Source: Chthonomonas calidirosea | GTDB lineage: Bacteria; Armatimonadota; Fimbriimonadia; Fimbriimonadales; Fimbriimonadaceae | Reading direction: 5' to 3' | Assembly: GCA_945882415.1 (NCBI GenBank) | Contig: CAMCWC010000010.1 | Location: 1 to 64,000 of the forward strand | DNA: 64,000 bases | In this document: positions 17,871 through 25,973 of the stretch, piece by piece | Layout of the letters: each line of letters starts with the position of its first letter | How positions within the stretch are numbered: the first letter of the stretch is position 1 | Notes under the pieces: generated by a model | The model's input: the letters and a program-made list of their open reading frames with translations, nothing else | Databases searched by the model: none | What the model was told of the DNA's origin: nothing | Translations under genes and position numbers: made by a program

Positions 17871-18884
17871 ATGAGCGAATTTGATCCCGAGTTGCATCCG
17901 CACCGGCGGTTCAACCCGCTGCTAGACGAATGGGTTCTGGTGTCGCCGCACCGGACCCAACGTCCTTGGCAGGGGCAGCAGGAGAAGTCTTCTCTTCCCG
18001 ACCGCCCGGCTTACGACCCGACGTGCTACCTTTGCCCTGGCAATGTGCGGGCCAATGGCGAGGTCAACCCGGCTTACGAGAACACTTTTGTTTTCGTTAA
18101 CGACTACTCGGCGCTTCTATCCGGCACACCGGAGGGGGTTCTTGAAGATGGATTGTTCCGATCCGAGGCAGTGCGGGGCGAGTGCCGTGTGATTTGCTTT
18201 TCACCTCGGCATGACCTGACGCTATCTCGCCTGAACCAAAGCGAGTTGGAGCTCGTGATTGACTTGTGGGCTTCGCAGTCGGCGGAGCTTGGAGCACGTT
18301 ACGGCTGGGTGCAAATTTTTGAGAATCGAGGCGAAGCGATGGGCGCTTCGAATCCGCATCCGCATGGCCAAATTTGGGCAAGCGAGCATTTGCCGAGTTT
18401 GATCGTTCGTGAAGGTGCGTCGCAGGCTCGCTACTTTGCCGAACACGGCTCGCCTCTACTTCTAGACTACGCCGAGCGCGAGGTTGAATCGGGCTCGCGG
18501 GTGGTGTACGCGAATGAAGATTGGGCGGTGGTTGTGCCGTTTTGGGCAACGTGGCCGTTCGAAACGATGGTGCTTCCGCGGTTTGCGGTCGGTCGGCTTG
18601 AGGAGATTAAAACGCAGCGGCAGAGCCTTGCAGATGCGCTCCAAGGACTGCTCAAACGATACGATTCCTTGTTCGATTGCCCGTTCCCGTACAGCATGGG
18701 TTGGCATCCTGCCCCATATTCTGGAGACTTTACGTCGTCTTGGCAGCTACACGCCCACTTCTATCCGCCATTATTAAGAAGCGCAACGGTTCGAAAATTT
18801 ATGGTTGGATACGAAATGATGGCGGAAGCCCAGCGAGACTTAACTCCGGAACAAGCAGCCCAGCGGCTACGGGATGCTATTTAG
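17871..18884 (+). CDS. galT: Galactose-1-phosphate uridylyltransferase
   Basis: 337 aa, normal for bacterial GalT. The enzyme exchanges UMP between UDP-glucose and galactose-1-phosphate in the Leloir pathway through a uridylylated histidine. ASNPHPHGQIWA near 160 is the HxHxQ-type active site. CYLCPGN near 44 gives the N-terminal zinc cysteines, and FTSSWQLHAHFYPP near 285 the second-domain signature. It starts five bases after the isomerase stop and its TAG overlaps the GTG of the next gene, so it is third in a four-gene operon. No galK or galE is nearby. Confidence 0.93.
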   Translation: MSEFDPELHPHRRFNPLLDEWVLVSPHRTQRPWQGQQEKSSLPDRPAYDPTCYLCPGNVRANGEVNPAYENTFVFVNDYSALLSGTPEGVLEDGLFRSEAVRGECRVICFSPRHDLTLSRLNQSELELVIDLWASQSAELGARYGWVQIFENRGEAMGASNPHPHGQIWASEHLPSLIVREGASQARYFAEHGSPLLLDYAEREVESGSRVVYANEDWAVVVPFWATWPFETMVLPRFAVGRLEEIKTQRQSLADALQGLLKRYDSLFDCPFPYSMGWHPAPYSGDFTSSWQLHAHFYPPLLRSATVRKFMVGYEMMAEAQRDLTPEQAAQRLRDAI

Positions 18885-19417
18885 TGGCTAAGCCAGTAAC
18901 CTTTATCACTCCGCCAAACCGAATTGAGCGCTGGAAAAAACTATGGGCGACGCCAAAGAAACTCAACGAAGCCGAGACCGACGCGGCGTTTGACGAGTTC
19001 TTGGACAATTTGGTGCCAACGCACATGCACACGTTGTTCCTGCGGAAGTTTGGCCTGCCCAAAGCATCCTTCGGAAACCGATTCTTCAACGACGAATCGA
19101 TGTACCAAAACTGGGATCTGAAGCTGACTCAGCTCCTCGCCGCGGAAGGGCCGCACATCGAGGCCACGGTGATTTACGGGTCGCCCGACAAGCTTGAAGC
19201 CCACACGCTGCGCGGCGAACGTCGACGATCCCTGAGGGACATCGTGATCGACGATTGGCACGCGGCTTGCGCCATCGTCCGCTCTGACCGCGTTCATCTG
19301 TACGTTTTCATTGAGCCCAAAATGCGGGGCTGCATCGTTCGGTCGCTCAAACTCTCGAACGTTGCCGCCGAAGGGGAAACGTCCGAAGAACCAGAGTTTG
19401 TTGAGTTCGAACCCTGA
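18884..19417 (+). CDS. Conserved-looking protein of unknown function
   Basis: 177 aa. The GTG at 18884-18886 overlaps the TAG of galT (TAGTG). The longer frame back to 18677 lies inside galT and is rejected. The protein is soluble, with no signal peptide or membrane helix. The readable middle HMHTLFLRKFGLPKASFG precedes a beta-rich half (EATVIYGSPDKLEAHTLRG, RVHLYVFIEPKMRG). I do not recognise a family. The position suggests a link to the sugar operon, or simply co-transcription. Confidence 0.65.
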   Translation: MAKPVTFITPPNRIERWKKLWATPKKLNEAETDAAFDEFLDNLVPTHMHTLFLRKFGLPKASFGNRFFNDESMYQNWDLKLTQLLAAEGPHIEATVIYGSPDKLEAHTLRGERRRSLRDIVIDDWHAACAIVRSDRVHLYVFIEPKMRGCIVRSLKLSNVAAEGETSEEPEFVEFEP

Positions 19418-19466
19418 GCGGCAGAATCTGCTGAGAACACTCTTTTCGCGAGGCATCGTGCGGGCA

Positions 19467-19500
19467 GTTAACACTGCCTTAACGTCGTGTCAGACAGAAT
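19467..19500 (+). promoter_or_regulatory. Pho-box-like promoter of the alkaline phosphatase
   Basis: GTTAACA (19467-19473) and CTTAACG (19478-19484) repeat with an 11-bp period, like the TTAACA direct repeats bound by PhoP in Bacillus and related response regulators. CAGAAT at 19495-19500, ten bases after the second repeat, would be the -10, and ATG follows six bases later. The location before a phosphatase supports phosphate control. Confidence 0.72.
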
Positions 19501-19506
19501 GAGAGG

Positions 19507-21036
19507 ATGAAGTTTTCGCGACGTTCACTTTTAGGCACCGGTCTTGCGGGTGCTGCTGGCATCGCATCCGGCGCTGGCGCGTTTGCGTCCTTGCAGGGCT
19601 ACGGCGCGAAGCAGTCCAAGATCAAGAACATCATCTTCTTGGTCGTTGATGGCATGGCCCACCAGACGATGGGAATGGTCGACGTGCTTAGCCAGTTGAA
19701 CGCCGGAAAGTCGTCTTACTGGGGTTGGCTGATGGACCAAAAGTTCGTAACGAACGGTCTGCAGGCCACCCGATCCCTCAACTCAATTGTTACCGACTCG
19801 GCCGCGGCGAGCTCGGCCTGGGGCAGCGGTCAACACATTTTCAACGGGATGATCAACATGTATCCCGATCAGACCGCTTTGAAGACGCTGACGACTTTGA
19901 TGCATGAGAAGGGCGTCCGAACCGGCCTTGTGACGACGACCACGATTACGCACGCGACTCCATCGGGCTTCGCTGTTTCGATCATCAATCGTGACCTTGA
20001 ACCGATCATCGCCGAGAAGTACTTGACCTCCGGCGTGGACGTTTTGATGGGCGGCGGTAACCGACACTTTGCGGGCGACAAGCGCAAAGACAAGCGCGAC
20101 ATGTATCCCGAGTTTGAAAAGGCGGGCTATACAGTGGTCAAAGATCGCGACACGCTGATGAAGACCAAGAGCAAGAAGGTGCTTGGCATTTTCTCCGAGA
20201 GCCACCTCCCGTTCTCGGTCGACCGAAACAACAGCGCAGAACTTCAGAAGACCGTCCCTACCTTGGCCGAGATGACGAAGCACGCGATCGAGAATCTCAA
20301 GGACAGCAAGAACGGGTTCCTGCTTCAAGTTGAAGGCGGCAAAGTTGACCACGCTGGCCACGCGAACGACCTCGCCTCCATCGTTTACGATCAGATCGCT
20401 TTCGAAGAAGCCGTCAAGGTTGCAGTTGAGTTTGCGCTTAAGGACAAGGAGACCCTGGTCATCATTACCGCCGACCACGCCACCGGCGGGCCATCGGTAA
20501 ACGGCATGGGCGACGAGTACGTGGATTCCAACAAGGGACTCATGAGCGTTAACGGAATGAAGGCGAGCTACGAGGTGCTGGCCCGAAAATTTGGCGCCAG
20601 CCCAACCGCAGATTCGATTCGCGACATCATCAAGGCCGATCTTGGTCTCGAGCTGAGCGCGGCCGAAGCGTCTGCGATTGTGGCCGGGCAAAAGGGCCAA
20701 GGGCCGTTCAACATTAGCGGGTTCCTGAAGGCGAGCGGAATGACCATGGCCAATATCTTGGGCAACCACACCGCGGTCACCTGGACGAGCGGAAACCACA
20801 CCGCCGAGCATGTGCTCGTGACAGCGCTAGGACCTGGCAGCGAGATGATCAAGGGACTCACCCGCAACGTTGAGTTCTTCGACTTCATGTTGGCGGCTAA
20901 AGGAATCAAGCACAAGAATCCGACGATGGACTACGCAACGGCGCAAGGGCATTACGAGAAAATGAAGCTGAGCCTTGACCAGGAATGGATTGAAATGCAT
21001 TCTGTGCATGAAGATTGCGGTTGCCACCACGGCTAA
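19507..21036 (+). CDS. phoA: Alkaline phosphatase, Tat-exported
   Basis: 509 aa. Tat signal FSRRSLLGTGLAGAAGIAS, then the alkaline phosphatase superfamily core: metal-binding FLVVDGMAHQT near 44-54, nucleophile S98 in IVTDSAAASSAWGSG, EGGKVDHAGHAND near 275, ITADHATGG near 320 and SGNHTAEHV near 420. It hydrolyses phosphomonoesters outside the cytoplasm to release phosphate. The C-terminal CGCHHG tail is unusual and may bind metal. Transcribed alone from the Pho-like promoter with no room for a leader. Confidence 0.92.
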   Translation: MKFSRRSLLGTGLAGAAGIASGAGAFASLQGYGAKQSKIKNIIFLVVDGMAHQTMGMVDVLSQLNAGKSSYWGWLMDQKFVTNGLQATRSLNSIVTDSAAASSAWGSGQHIFNGMINMYPDQTALKTLTTLMHEKGVRTGLVTTTTITHATPSGFAVSIINRDLEPIIAEKYLTSGVDVLMGGGNRHFAGDKRKDKRDMYPEFEKAGYTVVKDRDTLMKTKSKKVLGIFSESHLPFSVDRNNSAELQKTVPTLAEMTKHAIENLKDSKNGFLLQVEGGKVDHAGHANDLASIVYDQIAFEEAVKVAVEFALKDKETLVIITADHATGGPSVNGMGDEYVDSNKGLMSVNGMKASYEVLARKFGASPTADSIRDIIKADLGLELSAAEASAIVAGQKGQGPFNISGFLKASGMTMANILGNHTAVTWTSGNHTAEHVLVTALGPGSEMIKGLTRNVEFFDFMLAAKGIKHKNPTMDYATAQGHYEKMKLSLDQEWIEMHSVHEDCGCHHG

Positions 21037-21058
21037 GCAAAGTCACGCATTTACGTAG

Positions 21059-21087
21059 TTGGCAAGGGGCGGCGTTTAGGTTAAGCT
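21059..21087 (+). promoter_or_regulatory. Promoter of the isomerase/VOC operon
   Basis: TTGGCA at 21059-21064, 17-bp spacer, TAAGCT at 21082-21087, then seven bases to the ATG at 21095. The fit to sigma70 spacing is good, and transcription would start at about the start codon. Confidence 0.6.
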
Positions 21088-21094
21088 ATTAAGG

Positions 21095-21862
21095 ATGGCG
21101 TCGCCCATATCAATCCAGTTTTGGACCCTGAGAACCATACTGAATGCGGAAAGTGCGCCAGAGATCATGCAAGAACTGGCCAAAATTGGCCTAAACGGGG
21201 TAGAGGGCGTAGCGCCCGGCTTTTCTAACTCCGATTTTCGCAAGTACATGGCCGATCTTGGAATGGTCATCAGTTCCAGCTTTGGTCCAACGCCAGAACC
21301 AGACAATCTACAAAAGATCGTTGACGACCTTGGTGAGTTGGGAACCAACCTTCTGACAGGTGGCTTTTGGATTCCTGATCTTGTAACTAAGGATTCCATC
21401 AAGACGTCGGCCGAAAAGTTGGCCTGGGCCATTCCTGAACTGAAGAAGCACGGCATTGAGTACGCCATGCACAACCACTGGATGGAGTTTGAAACTCGAG
21501 ACGGGACTCGGGTTATGGATCTCATGATTGAGCACTGCCCTGACCTCCGGCTGGAACTCGATATTTATTGGGCAAGCAACTTTGGCGAGCATAACAGTGC
21601 CGACATCTGCCGCCAGTACGCTGACCGCATTACGCTACTGCACGTGAAGGATGGCCCCTTGGTCAAGGACCAGCCAATGGTCCCACTCGGACAAGGAAAA
21701 GTGCCGGTTCGAGATTGCATCGAAGCCTGTCAGCCAAAATGGTTAGTCATAGAGCTTGATGAGTACGAGGGTGACATGATGCACGCCGTCCGCGAAAGCT
21801 ATCAATTCCTTATGAAAGAAAAGCTTGGCCTTGGCCGAGTTGCCGTGGACGAAAACCCATGA
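21095..21862 (+). CDS. Sugar phosphate isomerase/epimerase family protein
   Basis: 255 aa, cytosolic TIM barrel of the AP-endonuclease-2 superfamily. The N-terminus (SIQFWTLRTILN) and EYAMHNHWMEF, LRLELDIYWAS, ITLLHVKDGPL and WLVIELDEYEGD supply the expected His, Glu and Asp metal ligands in order. Such enzymes interconvert keto- and aldo-sugars or epimerise inositols. Overlaps the VOC gene by four bases (ATGA), so they are co-translated. Confidence 0.84.
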   Translation: MASPISIQFWTLRTILNAESAPEIMQELAKIGLNGVEGVAPGFSNSDFRKYMADLGMVISSSFGPTPEPDNLQKIVDDLGELGTNLLTGGFWIPDLVTKDSIKTSAEKLAWAIPELKKHGIEYAMHNHWMEFETRDGTRVMDLMIEHCPDLRLELDIYWASNFGEHNSADICRQYADRITLLHVKDGPLVKDQPMVPLGQGKVPVRDCIEACQPKWLVIELDEYEGDMMHAVRESYQFLMKEKLGLGRVAVDENP

Positions 21863-22209
21863 ACGCCAGAAGCATCACCTTTTTGCCAACCAAGAATCTT
21901 AAGGCGACCGACCGCTTTTACCAAGGCATGCTCGGGCTACAACTTGCGCTCGACCAAGGCGTCTGTCGCATTTACTCCGTTGGCATTGATGGCGCGTGGG
22001 GATTTTGTGAGCATGTGCCGCTGCTCGACGATCCGAGCAAAGTCACCCTCACCATGGTGGTTCCAGACGTCAACGAGTGGCATGTTCGCCTTACCGTTGA
22101 AGGTGCAACCGTAGACGGTCCGCCGCGGATCAACCAGCGATTCGGGATCCAGCATTTCTACACAACCGACCCGAACGGCTATCGGCTCGAAATTCAGAAA
22201 TTCCTCTGA
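21859..22209 (+). CDS. VOC (glyoxalase/bleomycin-resistance) family protein
   Basis: 116 aa, one vicinal-oxygen-chelate module pair. FLPTKNLKATDRFYQGMLGL opens the first beta-alpha-beta unit and HFYTTDPNGYRLEIQKFL closes the second, with the glutamate in the usual last metal position. Function may be a dioxygenase, isomerase or binding protein. The coupling to a sugar isomerase suggests a catabolic role. Followed by a strong terminator. Confidence 0.85.
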   Translation: MNARSITFLPTKNLKATDRFYQGMLGLQLALDQGVCRIYSVGIDGAWGFCEHVPLLDDPSKVTLTMVVPDVNEWHVRLTVEGATVDGPPRINQRFGIQHFYTTDPNGYRLEIQKFL

Positions 22210-22220
22210 GCCTTGTACAA

Positions 22221-22266
22221 AAAGAAGGGCGAGTCACCGCTGGTGACTCGCCCTTCTTTTTGTTTT
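22221..22266. terminator. Strong bidirectional terminator
   Basis: An 18-bp perfect stem (22221-22238 with 22242-22259) with a three-base loop, flanked by A-rich sequence on one side and a T-run to 22266 on the other. It serves the converging VOC gene and the thioredoxin-like gene. Confidence 0.9.
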
Positions 22267-22269
22267 GCC

Positions 22270-22716
22270 TTACTTCTTGGCGAGGAACGGCTTGATTTCG
22301 CCGATCCAGCTTGATGGAGTAGAACCAGGCGTGAAGCCCGAAGTTCCGAGCACCTTGCCGGCCGAGTTCAAAATCAGGACGGTTGGGAATCCTTGGATTT
22401 CATACTTGTTGGCAAGCGCTTCGTTCTGCTTGCTCAGCTTCGCATCCTGCTTGGTTCGGCGTGGGAAGTCTAGCTCAAGGAGGACCACGTTCTTCTCGGC
22501 CCACTTCATGAACTCAGGCTTAGAGAAAACGTCCTTGTGCAAGCGGATGCATGGAGGGCACCAGTCGCTGCCGGTGAAGTCAGCTAGGATCGGCTTGCCC
22601 GTTTTCTTAGACTGCTTCACTGCTTCGTCATAGCTGGTCAACCACTTTGGACCAGCAGCCATTGCACCGGCAACCAGGAGCAGCGCCGCAATACTAAAGA
22701 AACTCTTCATACCCAT
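22270..22716 (-). CDS. Periplasmic thioredoxin-like protein
   Basis: 148 aa with signal peptide (FFSIAALLLVAGAMA). The thioredoxin fold has active site GSDWCPPCIRLH near 50-60, which differs from classical WCGPC, and the cis-proline region GFPTVLIL. Likely a thiol-disulfide reductase or isomerase exported to the periplasm. A promoter TTGATC-17 bp-TACCGT can be read at 22726-22754. Confidence 0.85.
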   Translation of the reverse strand: MGMKSFFSIAALLLVAGAMAAGPKWLTSYDEAVKQSKKTGKPILADFTGSDWCPPCIRLHKDVFSKPEFMKWAEKNVVLLELDFPRRTKQDAKLSKQNEALANKYEIQGFPTVLILNSAGKVLGTSGFTPGSTPSSWIGEIKPFLAKK

Positions 22717-22750
22717 GTAAAACGCACGGTACCACGATTCAGTTCATTGA

Positions 22751-24580
22751 TCAAAGCTTTTTAAGGCTAAATCGCCGATACTTTGCCAACCCGAGTTGAG
22801 CATTGTTGTGACTCAGCCCCACGAGACCCACTTCGACCGGGCCCTCAGCGATGGTCACGGAGTGCAGCAGTTCAAGCGCTTTCCCTTTGCGGGCAACAAA
22901 TCCCTCGAGTTTGGTTCCGGTTCGGCGAAGGACGAGTTGCGTGCCAGCGAGGTCGCCAGTAGCGGCTTTCGGACCTGTCATTTCTTTTCCGGCTGTTTCT
23001 CGATGCGCGAATTGCGCCTCGCCCGATGGGAAAACGGAGAGCAAGGTCGCGGCGGCATTTGGCTCGAGCCCGAAACGGACCATGACTCCAGCTTTGGCGT
23101 ACGCATCGGTATCTCGCAACGCTTCGATTTCGCAGGAAATCTCGAAGTCTCCCGAGACCGACTGATGCAGGAAGCGGAACTGGTCACGGTCGCCCCAGAT
23201 ATCGCTTCCGCCGCCGAAGAGTTCGAGCTGGGGTTCTCGATACTTAGCACCGCCTGGTCTGGCGCCTCCGACGTCGGTCTGCATCCATCCGGGTACAGCG
23301 TCGTTCGCGGGTGCGACGAGAATGGGTACCGGTGGCTTTGGTAGTGGATCGAACTTTGGATTCTTCGCGACCATGAACTTTCGCAGGGGCTCATTTACGG
23401 CTAGCGCCATTGTTCCGAGCCCCGTCATGTACGACTCAATCGCAGCTTTCGAGTCCTTTCGGAAGTCGATCTTGGGGGCTGGCGCCTTGCTGGTGACCAT
23501 TCCCCATGTTGCCGATCCGACGCCGCCATCGCGGCTCATCACCTTATACGACCACATCGTGCTCATCCATCCATAGGAGGCATGGAGATCGTAGTACCGC
23601 CGCATCATTCCCGCCCCGCCGGCGCCGTTGAAGACCACATTGAACTCGCCGATCAGGAACGGTGCGTTCGTCGCATTCTGTTGTTTCTCAACCTCTTTCA
23701 AGCGATTAATGTGCGCGACGTGAGTTGGGACGGTCGGCGCTCCGCCGCCGAACAGACCGGGATAGTAGTGCATTTGAAAGCCGACATTCTTCCAGCCGTT
23801 CTGCTTCGGGTTTCCGTAGTGGCCGAAGTCGTCGTAGTTGCCCATCGCAAGGATCAGCTTCTTGTTGTCGATGGCACGGACGACGGGATACAGCCGCTTG
23901 AAGAGGGCTACTTGCTGGGGTTTGGTGCCGCCGTATGGCTCGTTAAACAGGTCGTATGCGACTACATTTGGGTTCGAGCGGTATCGCTTGGCAAACTCTT
24001 TCCAAAGCCACTCGGCTCGCACTTGATTCGATTCAACCGTCCAGACTTTGTTTTGCTCGCTACGGCCGGTATGGTCATACGGGCTCTGGCCGCCCTGGAT
24101 ACCGTGAAGGTCGATGATGGTGTACATGCCGTGTTCGGCGGCCTTCTTCACCGCAAGGTCCACCCAGCGGAAGGCGTTAGGCTTCAGCCTCATCGGGGCG
24201 CGGTCGTCTTCGAACATTCGATAGTTCAGCGGGAGCCGAACTAGGTTGAAGCCAAAAGACTTGATGAGCTTCCAGTCTCGGTCCTTCATCCAGTTGGCGT
24301 AGAAGGTTTCCATCAGTCGGTCCTTCTCTGCCTCACCAAATCGGCTGGTCAGGATCTCCTCAACCTCGTACTGGTCTTTGTAGCCCGAGAGTTCGAGCAT
24401 CCACATTTCGAGGATCAGCCAGTTTCCGAGATTGCAGCCTTTGAGGGTGACGGGCTTTCCGCTGGCCGTGACCATCTTTTCTCCCCGGGGCAAAAGTTCC
24501 GGTAGGTTCTTTGTTTGCGCTACGGTCGCCGATGACACGAGGAGGGCTAGGGCTGCGATCATGATAATTCGTTTTATCAC
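22751..24580 (-). CDS. Secreted GH5 glycoside hydrolase with C-terminal LamG-like domain
   Basis: 609 aa, GTG start at 24580 (an ATG six codons inside is an alternative). Signal peptide to about 21. GH5 catalytic domain about 25-400: LKGCNLGNWLILEMWML opening, acid/base E214 in AYDLFNEPYGG, nucleophile E312 in FLIGEFNVVF. The N-terminal layout resembles exo-beta-1,3-glucanase-type GH5. Residues about 430-609 form a DUF1349/concanavalin-like domain (FRFLHQSVSGDFEISCEIE). Probably cleaves extracellular beta-glucan. Divergent from the small membrane protein at 24628. Confidence 0.87.
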   Translation of the reverse strand: MIKRIIMIAALALLVSSATVAQTKNLPELLPRGEKMVTASGKPVTLKGCNLGNWLILEMWMLELSGYKDQYEVEEILTSRFGEAEKDRLMETFYANWMKDRDWKLIKSFGFNLVRLPLNYRMFEDDRAPMRLKPNAFRWVDLAVKKAAEHGMYTIIDLHGIQGGQSPYDHTGRSEQNKVWTVESNQVRAEWLWKEFAKRYRSNPNVVAYDLFNEPYGGTKPQQVALFKRLYPVVRAIDNKKLILAMGNYDDFGHYGNPKQNGWKNVGFQMHYYPGLFGGGAPTVPTHVAHINRLKEVEKQQNATNAPFLIGEFNVVFNGAGGAGMMRRYYDLHASYGWMSTMWSYKVMSRDGGVGSATWGMVTSKAPAPKIDFRKDSKAAIESYMTGLGTMALAVNEPLRKFMVAKNPKFDPLPKPPVPILVAPANDAVPGWMQTDVGGARPGGAKYREPQLELFGGGSDIWGDRDQFRFLHQSVSGDFEISCEIEALRDTDAYAKAGVMVRFGLEPNAAATLLSVFPSGEAQFAHRETAGKEMTGPKAATGDLAGTQLVLRRTGTKLEGFVARKGKALELLHSVTIAEGPVEVGLVGLSHNNAQLGLAKYRRFSLKKL

Positions 24581-24589
24581 ATTTCGCCG

Positions 24590-24618
24590 TTACGACGCGA
24601 CACCAGATTGGATACAAT
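24590..24618 (+). promoter_or_regulatory. Promoter of the small membrane protein gene
   Basis: TTACGA (24590-24595), 17-bp spacer, TACAAT (24613-24618), then nine bases to the ATG at 24628. Confidence 0.55.
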
Positions 24619-24627
24619 TTCTACGGG

Positions 24628-24921
24628 ATGAAGTTTATTGACCAATTGAAGTCCAACGAAGGGAATTTGCTCGCGGCTGGCATTGCATGGACCATCGGAC
24701 TCGCTTGGTTTACGCTTGGCGGCTTCTACCTCGGCACGATCTTCGGCAAAAAGCACGTTTACGATTTGCAGGCGAAAGACCTTACAGGAATTGGCCTTAA
24801 CGGTCTGATCATTGGATTCCTTGTTGGCGTCGGAGTTGCAACCTTCATCACCTTCGCTTATCCCAAGTCAACCAAGCGAGACGAAGAAGCAGAAGCGGCC
24901 GCCGAACACGCCCACCACTAA
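24628..24921 (+). CDS. Small two-helix membrane protein, unknown function
   Basis: 97 aa. Two transmembrane helices, about residues 14-40 and 55-78, are joined by a short loop (GKKHVYDLQAKDLTG). A charged cytoplasmic tail ends in EEAEAAAEHAHH. No family recognised. Its own promoter and the good start context support a real gene. Confidence 0.7.
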   Translation: MKFIDQLKSNEGNLLAAGIAWTIGLAWFTLGGFYLGTIFGKKHVYDLQAKDLTGIGLNGLIIGFLVGVGVATFITFAYPKSTKRDEEAEAAAEHAHH

Positions 24922-24929
24922 GGTATTCC

Positions 24930-25973
24930 CTAGTAGGTTCGGCCCTTCCACTCGGTTTTTCCGGTCTTCCGCCAAATCATCGAGCGGACAATCGTGGCGG
25001 CTCCGATCGTCAACACGAGCGGCATCACGAGCACCGGCCATTTTGAGGCCCGGGCCGAGAGCGACACCATTAAGCCGGACCACGTCAGCAGAGCGAGGGT
25101 CCATGGTTCAAGAACCCATCCCCATCCCAAGAAAAGCAGGAAGAGTGCGAGCAGCGTACTGCCCAGATATGAATTGGTGATTTCGAAAGAGTTCTTGCTG
25201 AATCCGTCGAAGGCTTGTCGCCAAGTTTCGTACATGCGCACGGTCATCACTTGCGTGAGGTTGAGAGTCCAGACCTTCACGCCCTTTTTGGCGAGCAGTC
25301 GCCCCATGGCGACATCTTCCATGATGCGTCCTTTCACCGCTTCGTGCGGCGCGATGGCTTCGTAAGTGGATCGTCGCCAGGCCTGAATTTGTCCGTTCAG
25401 GAATTGGCTATGCCCAAGCCCGGTGCGATCAACAAGGCCGAAGGGGTTGCTCGCGAGCAGAATCCAACCCACCCACGCGGCAAAAAGTGGTTCGAGCCCG
25501 CGTCCGGGAAACACCTTTGGGATTCCCGTGATGACACCCAGCTTTGGATCCGTCTCGGCCATGTGGGCTAAACGCGCGATGAAGTCTGGGCACACCTCCG
25601 TATCGGCATCTAGGAGGATTAGCCACTGGTTTTCGGGATTTTCGTGCGCATGGTGGCAAAGGGTGTAGCAAGCCCGGTTCTTCCCCGTCCAACCTTGCGG
25701 CAGCGGCGAAGACGAGCGGATCACACGCGCGCCGAGCGACTGGGCAACTTCTCCGGTTCCATCGTTCGAATCGTCATCGAAAACGACGGTTGGAATCTGT
25801 TTCACCAGTTCTGGGAGCAGTCGCCTCAGGTTCTCAGATTCGTTTCTAGCCGGAATGAGCGCGATCCAACCGGTGGCTAAGCCATCAATCTTTTGAGTTG
25901 GCCGCTTCATCAGCAGCCAATTGACGGTACTCACTGTCGCGTTCAGGCCGTACAGCACCCACAGCAGGGTCAC
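24930..25973 (-). CDS. Membrane-associated family 2 glycosyltransferase
   Basis: 347 aa, GTG start overlapping the TGA of the GH18 gene (GTGA). An N-terminal hydrophobic helix precedes a GT-A fold: ALIPARNESENL, VFDDDSNDGTGEVA, WLILLDADTEVCPDF (the DxD metal site) and the QAWRR acceptor motif. Three C-terminal transmembrane helices follow. The layout is that of GT2 enzymes of the HpnB/CrtQ kind, which glycosylate membrane lipids or carotenoids. The acceptor here is unknown. Confidence 0.83.
   Translation of the reverse strand: MTLLWVLYGLNATVSTVNWLLMKRPTQKIDGLATGWIALIPARNESENLRRLLPELVKQIPTVVFDDDSNDGTGEVAQSLGARVIRSSSPLPQGWTGKNRACYTLCHHAHENPENQWLILLDADTEVCPDFIARLAHMAETDPKLGVITGIPKVFPGRGLEPLFAAWVGWILLASNPFGLVDRTGLGHSQFLNGQIQAWRRSTYEAIAPHEAVKGRIMEDVAMGRLLAKKGVKVWTLNLTQVMTVRMYETWRQAFDGFSKNSFEITNSYLGSTLLALFLLFLGWGWVLEPWTLALLTWSGLMVSLSARASKWPVLVMPLVLTIGAATIVRSMIWRKTGKTEWKGRTY

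Noticed and set aside
15870-20811. Long minus-strand open frames (366 aa at 15870-16970, 342 aa at 19783-20811) opposite the oxidoreductase and alkaline phosphatase genes
   Set aside because: They are antisense to confidently identified proteins, have no family motifs, and are expected in GC-rich coding DNA with few stop codons on the opposite strand.
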